Part shown: piece after piece, positions 1 to 5,879 of the stretch
How the letters are laid out: each line of letters begins with the position of its first letter
Position numbering within the stretch: the stretch's first letter is position 1
Source of the DNA: an uncultured Flavobacteriales bacterium
GTDB taxonomy: Bacteria > Bacteroidota > Bacteroidia > Flavobacteriales > Crocinitomicaceae
DNA length: 6,289 bases
Assembly: GCA_946479125.1 (NCBI GenBank)
Contig: CAMLET010000205.1
Span: 1 to 6,289, forward strand
Reading direction: 5' to 3'
Translations under genes and position numbers: made by a program
The notes under the pieces: generated by a model
Told to the model about the DNA's origin: nothing
Database searches by the model: none
The model's input: the letters and a program-made list of their open reading frames with translations, nothing else

Positions 1-45
1 TTCTCCGTTCGGTCCTGCCACAAAACCGTCAAGTGACATGTGCAT
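1..45 (-). CDS. N-terminal fragment of a RibD-C/dihydrofolate-reductase-like family protein (partial)
   Basis: Reading the minus strand from the ATG at 45 gives 15 codons, MHMSLDGFVAGPNGE, still open at the window edge. The S-L-D-G-F-x-A-G-P-N-G-E signature is typical of the first strand and loop of small bacterial proteins of the RibD C-terminal/dihydrofolate reductase superfamily (YwjB/YyaP-like), whose N-termini usually read like xxxSMHxSLDGFVAGPNGEMDW. These are putative NAD(P)H-dependent reductases, mostly of unknown substrate. Family members normally have several residues before the Met-His, so the true start is probably lost and this ATG may be an internal methionine. The frame differs from that of the response regulator it abuts, and the two coding sequences overlap at 29-45. 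With only 15 residues, the family call is by recognition of the motif. Confidence 0.6.
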   Translation of the reverse strand, partial: MHMSLDGFVAGPNGE

Positions 46-625
46 AAATGAAATCGTGATTATCGAACATATCAGCAATGTCACCAGATAAGTGCTCAGC
101 AAGAGCATTCTTCGAGATAACTTTGTTCCTATTGCCCAGAAATAGAAGTAATAGGTCGAATTCCTTTTTTGTAAGTAGGACAGAGGTAGGTCCAATAAGC
201 ACTGATTTCGAAAGAAGATCAACCGATAATTCCTCAAAATCGATAGTATTAGAATTATCAAATTGCTTTCTTCTAATAACTGAGTAAACTCGTGCACTAA
301 GTTCCGAAAGATGGAATGGTTTAGCCAGATAATCATCAGCCCCCAGCTGCAAGCCTTTTATTTTATCATCCAAGGCGTTTTTTGCCGATATAATGATCAC
401 TCCGTCTGTACGTTTTTTGTTCTTCAACAACTCCAGTATTTTCAATCCATCACCGCCAGGAAGCATCAAATCAAGAAGAATACAGTCATAATCATAAGCG
501 CCAATTTTATCAATTGCATCAGCATAATTTATTGCATACTCACACAAATAGTCTTGTGTCGTCAGGTATTCAGAAATATCCTGTAATAATTCTTCTTCGT
601 CTTCTATGATTAAGATTTTCACCAT
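29..625 (-). CDS. OmpR-family response regulator, C-terminally truncated
   Basis: This is a two-component response regulator, a cytoplasmic transcription factor activated by phosphorylation from a sensor kinase. The receiver domain spans about residues 1-118: acidic pair E8/D9, phosphoacceptor D52 in LLDLMLPGGDG, switch Ser80 in IIISAK, and Lys102 in LAKPF. A winged-helix DNA-binding domain starts near residue 127, with LLTKKEFDLLLLFLGNRNKVISK typical of the OmpR/PhoB class (residues about 150-172). The reading ends at residue 198 after DFIYAHVT. Relatives continue from YAHV into KNLRKKL-like recognition-helix residues and the C-terminal wing, for about 220-230 residues in all. The missing ~30 residues coincide with a switch to reductase-like coding sequence in another frame. 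As written, the product should receive phosphate but probably cannot bind DNA normally. No histidine kinase is visible. The start is the ATG at 625, which gives the standard receiver N-terminus MVKILIIEDE. Confidence 0.9.
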   Translation of the reverse strand: MVKILIIEDEEELLQDISEYLTTQDYLCEYAINYADAIDKIGAYDYDCILLDLMLPGGDGLKILELLKNKKRTDGVIIISAKNALDDKIKGLQLGADDYLAKPFHLSELSARVYSVIRRKQFDNSNTIDFEELSVDLLSKSVLIGPTSVLLTKKEFDLLLLFLGNRNKVISKNALAEHLSGDIADMFDNHDFIYAHVT

Positions 626-691
626 TTAAAGATACAATTGTAATTCTGAAGAAAATTTGAATTTGCCTTTCTAATAACTAAATGCAAAAAT

Positions 692-718
692 CCCGCGGAG
701 TGCGCAAAGAACGCAAAG
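692..718. repeat. Single arm of a CGCAAAG-type intergenic repeat
   Basis: The segment contains GCGCAAAGAACGCAAAG (702-718) preceded by CCCGCGGAGT. Elements of this style usually occur as long hairpins in which a CTTTGCG...CTCTGCGG arm pairs with its complement, and a full hairpin of the same style lies at 4022-4087. Here no complementary arm follows, so this looks like a half element. An 11-base piece, AGAACGCAAAG (708-718), recurs in reverse complement at 3289-3299. Family assignment rests on motif resemblance only. Confidence 0.55.
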
Positions 719-721
719 CGA

Positions 722-780
722 TGTCAGTTCGAGTGTTCGACGTAGGAGGATTTATCGAGAACAACTGGATGAAAGTTGTC
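722..780. repeat. Degenerate palindromic intergenic repeat (GTCAGTTCGAGTG / TATCGAGAAC type)
   Basis: TGTCAGTTCGAGTG (722-735) and TATCGAGAAC (753-762) are the two ends of a pattern I associate with short palindromic intergenic repeats in flavobacterial genomes. CAGTT (725-729) can pair with AACTG (763-767). A second small hairpin follows: ACAACT (761-766) pairs with AGTTGT (774-779) across a 7-base loop. No open reading frame of credible content runs through the segment. Membership of one repeat family is inferred and would need copies elsewhere in the genome. Confidence 0.45.
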
Positions 781-784
781 AAGT

Positions 785-841
785 AAAGGTAACCGAGCGA
801 CCTGTATTGAGCGTAGTCTAAATGAGTCGAGGTTTACCTTT
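785..841. repeat. Inverted repeat enclosing a TGAGCGTAGTC motif
   Basis: AAAGGTAACC (785-794) pairs with GGTTTACCTTT (831-841) over ten base pairs with one bulged T, enclosing about 36 bases. The enclosed part carries TTGAGCGTAGTC (807-818), which resembles the TGAGCGTAGTCGAA intergenic repeats frequent in Bacteroidota. It ends about ten bases before the putative promoter at 852, so it could also act as a structured element at the upstream edge of that promoter. Function is not determinable here. Confidence 0.45.
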
Positions 842-851
842 TCAATATTCT

Positions 852-859
852 TACATTTG
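852..859 (+). promoter_or_regulatory. Putative Bacteroidota-type -7 promoter element TACATTTG
   Basis: TACATTTG matches the TAnnTTTG -7 consensus of the Bacteroidota primary sigma factor exactly. It lies 18 bases before the TTG start at 878, which would leave a leader of only about a dozen bases. No clear TTTG -33 box is seen at the usual spacing; TTTA at 833-836 is nearest but too close. The call rests on one box and its position. Confidence 0.4.
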
Positions 860-877
860 GAGTTATAGTGAACTGAT

Positions 878-3286
878 TTGAAAATTAATCTTAAGATATC
901 TGCTTTCTTGAAAACTGGAATCCTTCTTTCCGCTTTCCTCTTTCCACTTTTGGCTAAAAGTCAAACTACCATTAATGATATCTACAATCCTGATCCGGAA
1001 ATTCTAAACAAATTCATTCTTCAGGAGGTAAATAAAATCAGAAAGAAGGAAAAGGTTGAGCCATTGGAAAACAAGACTGAATTACTTCTTGCTGCTCAGG
1101 ATCAGGCAGAATACATGCTTCGAAAAGAGAAGGTGACTCATTTTCAGAATTTCAATAAAAAGAAGAAGGCTCCGAAGAATAGAGTGGATTTCTATGGTCG
1201 ACAGTTTGATATGGTTGGTGAGAATTGTCAGCAGACAAACATGAAAATTGGAAATAGTCCAACGGATAAAAAGAATCCACCAATCACCACTTATGAAAAA
1301 CTCGCAGAAGACTTGGTGACGAATTGGAAAAATTCTCCGCCCCATTTTCAGAATATGATCAATCCGGATTTCAAGACAACCTATGTTGCTGTTTCGGTAA
1401 ATGCTGATGGTGAAGTGTATGCTTGTCAGTTGTTTGGTGGACCAATTTACCTAACGAAGTACGAAGAACAGGTCGATTCGCTGAAATACAAGCCAGAGAA
1501 TCCGTGGCGTTGCGCTTATTGTCAGGGAAGAATGCCCATTGGAGCTATAGAGGTAACTGCTGACAGTAGTATTTACTTTGTTTTTGGAACAGGATTCCGT
1601 ATTCCCAGATGGTCAGCTTCGCGAATGCGTTTGTACAATCCATGGAACGACGGACTTGCAGCGAATATCGTTTTGAAATCACAATATCCTTGTGATAGCA
1701 ATAACTATTTTAACGGTAGAAGAGCAGTTCGTGGAATTCCGCTTCCGCCCGTGTACAAGAAAAATTATTTTGTCGGCATGTTCCATACTTCCGTTTATCT
1801 CGGCAAAGTTCCAAGCTATATCAAGGAAGATTTTGAAGTGAATTTGACCATTGTCAAGAACAAACGGACTTGTTCAGAGGTAATCTACAACGAAATTCCT
1901 TCTTCCTATTATGTAGATATTCCGTTGACTTTTGGTATTGAGCCTGAAGAGTTACTTGAAGATGATCTGGTACTCGACACCATTTCTGCTACAATGTTTT
2001 TCGGAAAAGGATTAATTCAACCGAAAGATTCAACTGTTCTGACTTCCGTTGCGGAATTTTTGAGTCTGAATCAGGGTAAAATCGATAAAATAGCATTAGA
2101 AGGTTACGCAAGTATCGAAGGTACTGCTGAAAACAACAATAAACTGTATTCTAATCGAGCTAAGTATTTGTCAGACTTTCTGGTTTCCAAGGGAATTGCA
2201 GCAAACAAAATTTCTACCAAAGTCAATGAGAATTTTGAAGATTTTCGAGAAGATATTGTCGGAACCGAATTCGAGTATTTGGGTAAATTATCTGATGCCG
2301 ATCTTCGTGCGGCTCTGAAAGACAATGATTTGGTAACGAAACTTGAACCAATCCTTGCGAAACATCGCTACGTTCAGGTAGTTATGACAACGAAAGATAC
2401 GGTTGATCTGATTGTGACAAAGGAAATGGTGAGTGCAATGTTTGATCAAGCCATTTCAAGTAAGAAAGCCAGATATGCCGCACAATTACAACGTGTACAA
2501 TACAATTTTATTCTGAAAGGTGAAATGACTTTAGAAGAGTTGGATGAAATGGTAATTCCTTTTGAGAAGCGTAACAAACGTGTACTTCATGATAGAGCCA
2601 CTATTCATTTTCTGGTTGATTCATTAAATGAAAACAGATATGCAATTCTGGAAAGCGATCTGGAAGCTGTAAAAAGTGTGGATACCACTTTCAAGCGTGT
2701 ACGAACGAGTTTGGCCATTTTGGAATATTACAAATGGAGAAGTGGGACGCTTGGAATGACCAAGAAAAAGTACTTCAAGAAATTGAAGAAACTTCGTTAT
2801 GTCGACAAAAAGATTCAGGCTCGGATCATTCTTAATTTTGCCAGTGGAAGTGATTGGTTTGAACCAAGAAGAAAAAAGAGGTTTCACAACCGAGTAAAGA
2901 CTTACATCGGAAATGCGCGTTTGGATGCGGATAAAACTTTCGAATTGGCTTCATATTATTCGTACTTCAAGCAGAATAAATTTGCATATGATTTGGTGAA
3001 GAACAGAATTGATGAAACAGAAAATCCGGAAGACCTGGTTTATTTCCTGAAACTGATTCATTTAACAAATGTGAATCTCCCGCACGATAAATACATATCT
3101 TATTTCAAGAAAATCCTGAAATATCGAGGAGCGGAGTTTTGTACTTATTTCAACTCGCCGAATCTGAATTTCCAGATTTTGGATGATCCGGATGTGAAAG
3201 AGATTTATTGTAAGGAATGTGGAGATGTCTTGAATACCGGGACGAGAAAGCCTGTTGAGGAGAGTATTATAAACTATGGGGAATAA
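878..3286 (+). CDS. Exported CAP/SCP-domain protein fused to an OmpA-like domain and a helical C-terminal region
   Basis: The start is TTG: an in-frame TGA stands at 869-871, and this start gives an immediate signal peptide (hydrophobic stretch residues 10-26, likely cleavage LLAKS|Q29); the next in-frame ATG is Met80. Residues about 40-190 form a CAP/SCP (PR-1, YkwD-like) domain with His88 in VTHFQN, Glu115 in GEN, Glu144 near Trp150, and His156 in NSPPHFQNM, ending in VYACQLFGG. Residues about 190-365 are unassigned and include C212-x-x-C215. Residues about 367-503 are OmpA-like: MFFGKG, then LEGYASIEG (407-415), Arg427-Ala, and a closing strand HRYVQVVM (496-503), with an acidic insertion near 451-490. 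The usual ligand Asp after Gly-x-x is Ser412, so classical diaminopimelate binding is doubtful. Residues 508-802 look helical, possibly TPR-like, and end with C778-x-x-C781. Probable location is the periplasm or outer membrane. CAP-domain biochemistry in bacteria is poorly defined, so no reaction is assigned. No lipobox or type IX sorting domain is seen. Confidence 0.85.
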   Translation: MKINLKISAFLKTGILLSAFLFPLLAKSQTTINDIYNPDPEILNKFILQEVNKIRKKEKVEPLENKTELLLAAQDQAEYMLRKEKVTHFQNFNKKKKAPKNRVDFYGRQFDMVGENCQQTNMKIGNSPTDKKNPPITTYEKLAEDLVTNWKNSPPHFQNMINPDFKTTYVAVSVNADGEVYACQLFGGPIYLTKYEEQVDSLKYKPENPWRCAYCQGRMPIGAIEVTADSSIYFVFGTGFRIPRWSASRMRLYNPWNDGLAANIVLKSQYPCDSNNYFNGRRAVRGIPLPPVYKKNYFVGMFHTSVYLGKVPSYIKEDFEVNLTIVKNKRTCSEVIYNEIPSSYYVDIPLTFGIEPEELLEDDLVLDTISATMFFGKGLIQPKDSTVLTSVAEFLSLNQGKIDKIALEGYASIEGTAENNNKLYSNRAKYLSDFLVSKGIAANKISTKVNENFEDFREDIVGTEFEYLGKLSDADLRAALKDNDLVTKLEPILAKHRYVQVVMTTKDTVDLIVTKEMVSAMFDQAISSKKARYAAQLQRVQYNFILKGEMTLEELDEMVIPFEKRNKRVLHDRATIHFLVDSLNENRYAILESDLEAVKSVDTTFKRVRTSLAILEYYKWRSGTLGMTKKKYFKKLKKLRYVDKKIQARIILNFASGSDWFEPRRKKRFHNRVKTYIGNARLDADKTFELASYYSYFKQNKFAYDLVKNRIDETENPEDLVYFLKLIHLTNVNLPHDKYISYFKKILKYRGAEFCTYFNSPNLNFQILDDPDVKEIYCKECGDVLNTGTRKPVEESIINYGE

Positions 3287-3288
3287 AT

Positions 3289-3299
3289 CTTTGCGTTCT
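3289..3299. repeat. Short copy of the CGCAAAG-type repeat motif (reverse orientation)
   Basis: CTTTGCGTTCT begins three bases after the stop codon of the CAP/OmpA-like gene and is the exact reverse complement of AGAACGCAAAG at 708-718. It is too short to be certain, but all copies of this motif that I see in the window are intergenic, which supports a degenerate element. No pairing partner is visible in the 54-base gap before the next gene, so it is unlikely to act as a strong terminator. Confidence 0.35.
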
Positions 3300-3340
3300 A
3301 AAGCATATATTCACGTTATCAGAATTTTCAGATTGATAAA

Positions 3341-4006
3341 ATGAGATTGAAAACAAGCTTAATAATCTGTTTCCTTTGGATCACTTCAGCTTCATTCGGA
3401 CAGAATGGATATATGGATTTGGTTCCCATTAAAATCCAATGGGTTAATAACTTATCCGGTGATTTTTCTTTTAAGGAAAAGTGGAGTTATCCGTTTGGAG
3501 TTGAGATGAAAGCGGACGGAAGAGCTGGTTGCGCTGATGGTGGATTTTGTCCGGAAAGATGTTACGGAATGCTTGATGAAAATGGTGTTGTTTTAAAGGA
3601 TTCCGCAGCTATTTTTTATCAGTTGCTGGACACAACACATGAGTTTCATACGATTAAAAGTGAGACAAACGCGTACGAATTTGATGGAACGAATTTCATT
3701 GAAGCAATCCTTTCAGGGAGAACAGTTATGTGTTACTCAAGAAATGGAATTGCAACACACAGTAGTCTAGTATTGGAAATCAATGGAGATTTCTGTAAAT
3801 CAATGATCGATTTCAACAGTATCAAGCCTGAAGAATCCGAGCTTTTCTATTGTACTCAAGGAACTATTTTCATCGATAAAAAACTTTGGAAAAAAGGAAC
3901 GCTGAAAGCTGAATTCAGTCTGTTTTTTGATGATCCCGGGAGCAGCGAACCCATTTATTGGAAAGGTTTGATTTACACAAAAATCGCAACAAAGATCGGC
4001 ATTTGA
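3341..4006 (+). CDS. Secreted protein of unknown function with six mature cysteines
   Basis: I do not recognise a family. The 221-residue protein starts with a clear signal peptide (Lys4, hydrophobic residues 7-18, probable cleavage after SFG at residue 20, leaving N-terminal Gln21). The mature part has cysteines at 64, 70, 74, 131, 152 and 171. The first three cluster in GCADGGFCPERCYG, a Gly-rich turn-like stretch, and the even number would allow three disulfides in an oxidising compartment. The rest alternates short polar and hydrophobic segments, suggesting a mostly beta fold. No lipobox, membrane helix after the signal, or C-terminal sorting domain is seen. It lies 54 bases downstream of the CAP/OmpA-like gene on the same strand with no strong terminator between, so co-transcription and a shared envelope role are plausible but inferred. 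The ATG at 3341 is supported by the signal peptide; no good Shine-Dalgarno site precedes it. Confidence 0.8.
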   Translation: MRLKTSLIICFLWITSASFGQNGYMDLVPIKIQWVNNLSGDFSFKEKWSYPFGVEMKADGRAGCADGGFCPERCYGMLDENGVVLKDSAAIFYQLLDTTHEFHTIKSETNAYEFDGTNFIEAILSGRTVMCYSRNGIATHSSLVLEINGDFCKSMIDFNSIKPEESELFYCTQGTIFIDKKLWKKGTLKAEFSLFFDDPGSSEPIYWKGLIYTKIATKIGI

Positions 4007-4021
4007 GTTATGGTGAATGAT

Positions 4022-4087
4022 TAAACGCAAAGAAGGAAGAGCGCAAAGTTTATTTCATCTCTGCGCTCTCTGTTTCTTTGCGGTTTA
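4022..4087. terminator. Long CGCAAAG-type inverted repeat between convergent genes, likely bidirectional terminator
   Basis: The left arm (4022-4048) and right arm (4059-4087) are near-perfect reverse complements with a few mismatches and a one-base length difference, around a ten-base AT-rich loop (4049-4058). Recognisable blocks are CGCAAAGAA and GAGCGCAAAG on the left, and CTCTGCGCTC and TTCTTTGCGG on the right. It begins 16 bases after the stop of the secreted-protein gene and ends 17 bases beyond the peptidase stop, so it can form at the 3' end of either transcript. T-rich sequence follows in both directions (TTTATTAATAA on plus), although no long U tract is present. It also looks like the full-length form of the repeat pieces at 692-718 and 3289-3299. 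Confidence 0.6.
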
Positions 4088-4103
4088 TTAATAATCTTAG
4101 TAT

Positions 4104-5801
4104 TTAATTCACAGCGTTTAACTGTTCCTGCACAAAAGCTGTCAATTCCTTCACCGTTGAAGATGAAAAATCAAATTTCAATCCTGCAGTTTCATAAATC
4201 TTAGGAATAGATTCGCTGTAACCCAAAGCCAAAGCGTTTTTGTAGTCTTCTAAAGCCTGTTTGTTGTTCTTCATGTAGTTCTTCCAAACTCCCAAGGCTC
4301 CAAGCTGAGCAATTCCGTATTCGATGTAGTAGAAAGGGACCTCAAACAAATGCAATTGCTTGTGCCATGAGTTTTCCAGAGCACTTTCAAATCCAGTATA
4401 ATCGACCATTCCGGTTCCGAAACGTTTAGTCAATGTTAGCCAGTGTGCAGTTCTTTCTTCTGTTGTGTGTGTTGGATTCGTGTAAATCCAATGTTGGAAA
4501 GCGTCTATCGTTGCAATCCAGGGTAATACTTTTAGTATTGATTCCAATTGCTCTTTTTTCGCTCTTCTTAAATCGTTTTCGTTGGAGTAGAATTCATCCC
4601 AATGTTCCATGGTTGTTAATTCCATAGACATGGAAGCCAATTCTGCAACTTCAGAAGGCAGGCTTTTGAAACCGGTTAATTCCAGATTTCTACTTAAGAA
4701 AGAGTGAACCGCATGTCCGCCTTCATGAACCATGGTTACCACATCGCGTTGTGCGCCTGCAGCATTCATGAAAATAAACGGAATTCCACTTTCATAAAGC
4801 GGATAGTTGTATCCTCCGGGAGCTTTTCCAGCTTTCGAATCCAAATCCAGGTATTTCTCGTCTCGCATGGTTGTCAAACAATCTCCGAAATACTTGTCCA
4901 GTTTATTAAAGATCGAAATGGAATTGGCTAATAGTTGCTCACCGTTTTCAAATGGTTTCAAAGGTGCTAATCCATCCGGATCAACTTCTGTATCCCATGG
5001 TTTCATTTTAGCAACGCCTAATTTATCAGCTTGTGTTTTCTGAATCGCTTTCACCATTGGAACAACCAAGTCTTCTATTGATTGATGGAAATTCTGACAA
5101 TCTTCAACCGAGTAATCAAAACGACCAAGGGCTTTGAACTTATAGTCACGGAAATCTGTGCAACCAGCGTTTAACGCAACCTGATGACGAATCTGAACCA
5201 TTTTAGTAAATAGTTCGTTCAGTTGTGCTGTGTCTTGTGAACGACGAGTCACCAATAAGCGGTAAACTTCTTCACGAACCGAAGCATCTGGGTCTTTCAA
5301 CAAATTGGCAGCCTGAGGCATTGTCAAGGTTTTACCTTTGTACTCAATGTTCTGAGCTCCTATAATTCCGCTGTACGTTTGCGCCAATTCACTCAATTCC
5401 GTTTCCAAAGGGATATTCTTTTCAGAGTACAATTCCAGCGCTGTTTTCACACTTCTGAAATAAATAGAGTAGGCATTGCTCTCTGCAGAAAGTTCCGCTA
5501 TAAAAGGCGAAGACATCATCAACTGATTCAACGCGTCTTCTTCGGGTGCTAAATGCGGTTGAATTTCACTCACAAAGAAAGAATAAGCGTTCGAGTGCTC
5601 TTCATTCGTAGTATCAATTGTCATTCGAATGTAGCGCCAGGCCATATTTTCTTCCAAAACGGCATCCAATTCACTTTTATCTTTTAGCCAGGTGATGAAA
5701 TCAACCTTCGAATCAATTGATCTTGATTTTAGATCGTTAAAGTAAACTGCTACTTCTTCCCAGTTTTTGCAAGTGAAGTCTTTTGCAATAAAATTTCTCA
5801 T
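4104..5801 (-). CDS. M3-family oligoendopeptidase (PepF-like zinc metallopeptidase)
   Basis: This is a cytoplasmic zinc metallopeptidase that cleaves short peptides, in line with the oligoendopeptidase F branch of family M3. With the start chosen here it has 565 residues, near the usual length of about 560-600. The HExxH site is VHEGGHAVHSF, with His359 and His363 as zinc ligands and Glu360 as catalytic base. The third ligand is probably Glu387 in SEVAELASMSMEL, 24 residues after the second His, as expected for M3. The N-terminal half (LAQTYSGIIGAQNIEYKGKT, then MVQIRHQVALNAGCTDFRDY) matches the helical part of the family, and the C-terminal YYIEYGIAQLGALGVW stretch lies where the substrate-binding tyrosines sit. 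No signal peptide. An ATG at 5849 would add 16 residues, but it lies within a palindromic repeat; the ATG at 5801 gives MRNFIAKDF, a typical N-terminus. It lies 78 bases downstream of a same-strand gene and may share its transcript. Confidence 0.93.
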   Translation of the reverse strand: MRNFIAKDFTCKNWEEVAVYFNDLKSRSIDSKVDFITWLKDKSELDAVLEENMAWRYIRMTIDTTNEEHSNAYSFFVSEIQPHLAPEEDALNQLMMSSPFIAELSAESNAYSIYFRSVKTALELYSEKNIPLETELSELAQTYSGIIGAQNIEYKGKTLTMPQAANLLKDPDASVREEVYRLLVTRRSQDTAQLNELFTKMVQIRHQVALNAGCTDFRDYKFKALGRFDYSVEDCQNFHQSIEDLVVPMVKAIQKTQADKLGVAKMKPWDTEVDPDGLAPLKPFENGEQLLANSISIFNKLDKYFGDCLTTMRDEKYLDLDSKAGKAPGGYNYPLYESGIPFIFMNAAGAQRDVVTMVHEGGHAVHSFLSRNLELTGFKSLPSEVAELASMSMELTTMEHWDEFYSNENDLRRAKKEQLESILKVLPWIATIDAFQHWIYTNPTHTTEERTAHWLTLTKRFGTGMVDYTGFESALENSWHKQLHLFEVPFYYIEYGIAQLGALGVWKNYMKNNKQALEDYKNALALGYSESIPKIYETAGLKFDFSSSTVKELTAFVQEQLNAVN

Positions 5802-5827
5802 AACATGTTCATTATTACCGTAAATAA

Positions 5828-5855
5828 GTAAGGGTGCATTGTAATGCACCCCTAC
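5828..5855. repeat. Palindromic repeat GGGTGCATT-GT-AATGCACCC
   Basis: Positions 5832-5840 (GGGTGCATT) and 5843-5851 (AATGCACCC) form a perfect nine-base-pair stem around a GT spacer. After one A/C mismatch, three further pairs extend it to 5828-5855. It resembles the GTAGGGGTGCATTGCAATGCACCCCTAC-type repeat found scattered in many bacterial genomes, including Bacteroidota. It sits between the DUF5606-type stop and the peptidase start, in the leader of the peptidase, where a hairpin in the RNA could attenuate read-through or stabilise mRNA ends. There is no T tract in either direction, so termination is not strongly supported. Confidence 0.7.
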
Positions 5856-5879
5856 CTATAAGTTATAAAATCAAATATT

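Noticed and set aside
29..45. Simple frameshift at the end of the response regulator
   Set aside because: Neither of the other frames beyond the join gives OmpR-type recognition-helix residues; one of them gives a reductase-family N-terminus, so a junction between two genes fits better than an indel.
78..586. Plus-strand reading frames opposite the response regulator
   Set aside because: They lie antisense to a protein with all receiver-domain motifs, have no recognisable content and no promoter.
692..841. CRISPR array or small RNA gene in the divergent intergenic region
   Set aside because: The repeat pieces differ from one another, have no regular spacing or spacers, and no terminator-bearing RNA unit can be made out.
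3200..3286. Type IX secretion sorting domain at the end of the CAP/OmpA-like protein
   Set aside because: The C-terminus lacks the usual beta-rich domain with a terminal basic motif and instead ends in a C-x-x-C segment and a short acidic tail.
5802..5849. Sixteen extra N-terminal residues for the peptidase from the ATG at 5849
   Set aside because: The extension starts inside a palindromic repeat and does not resemble the family, whereas the ATG at 5801 gives a normal M3 oligoendopeptidase N-terminus.
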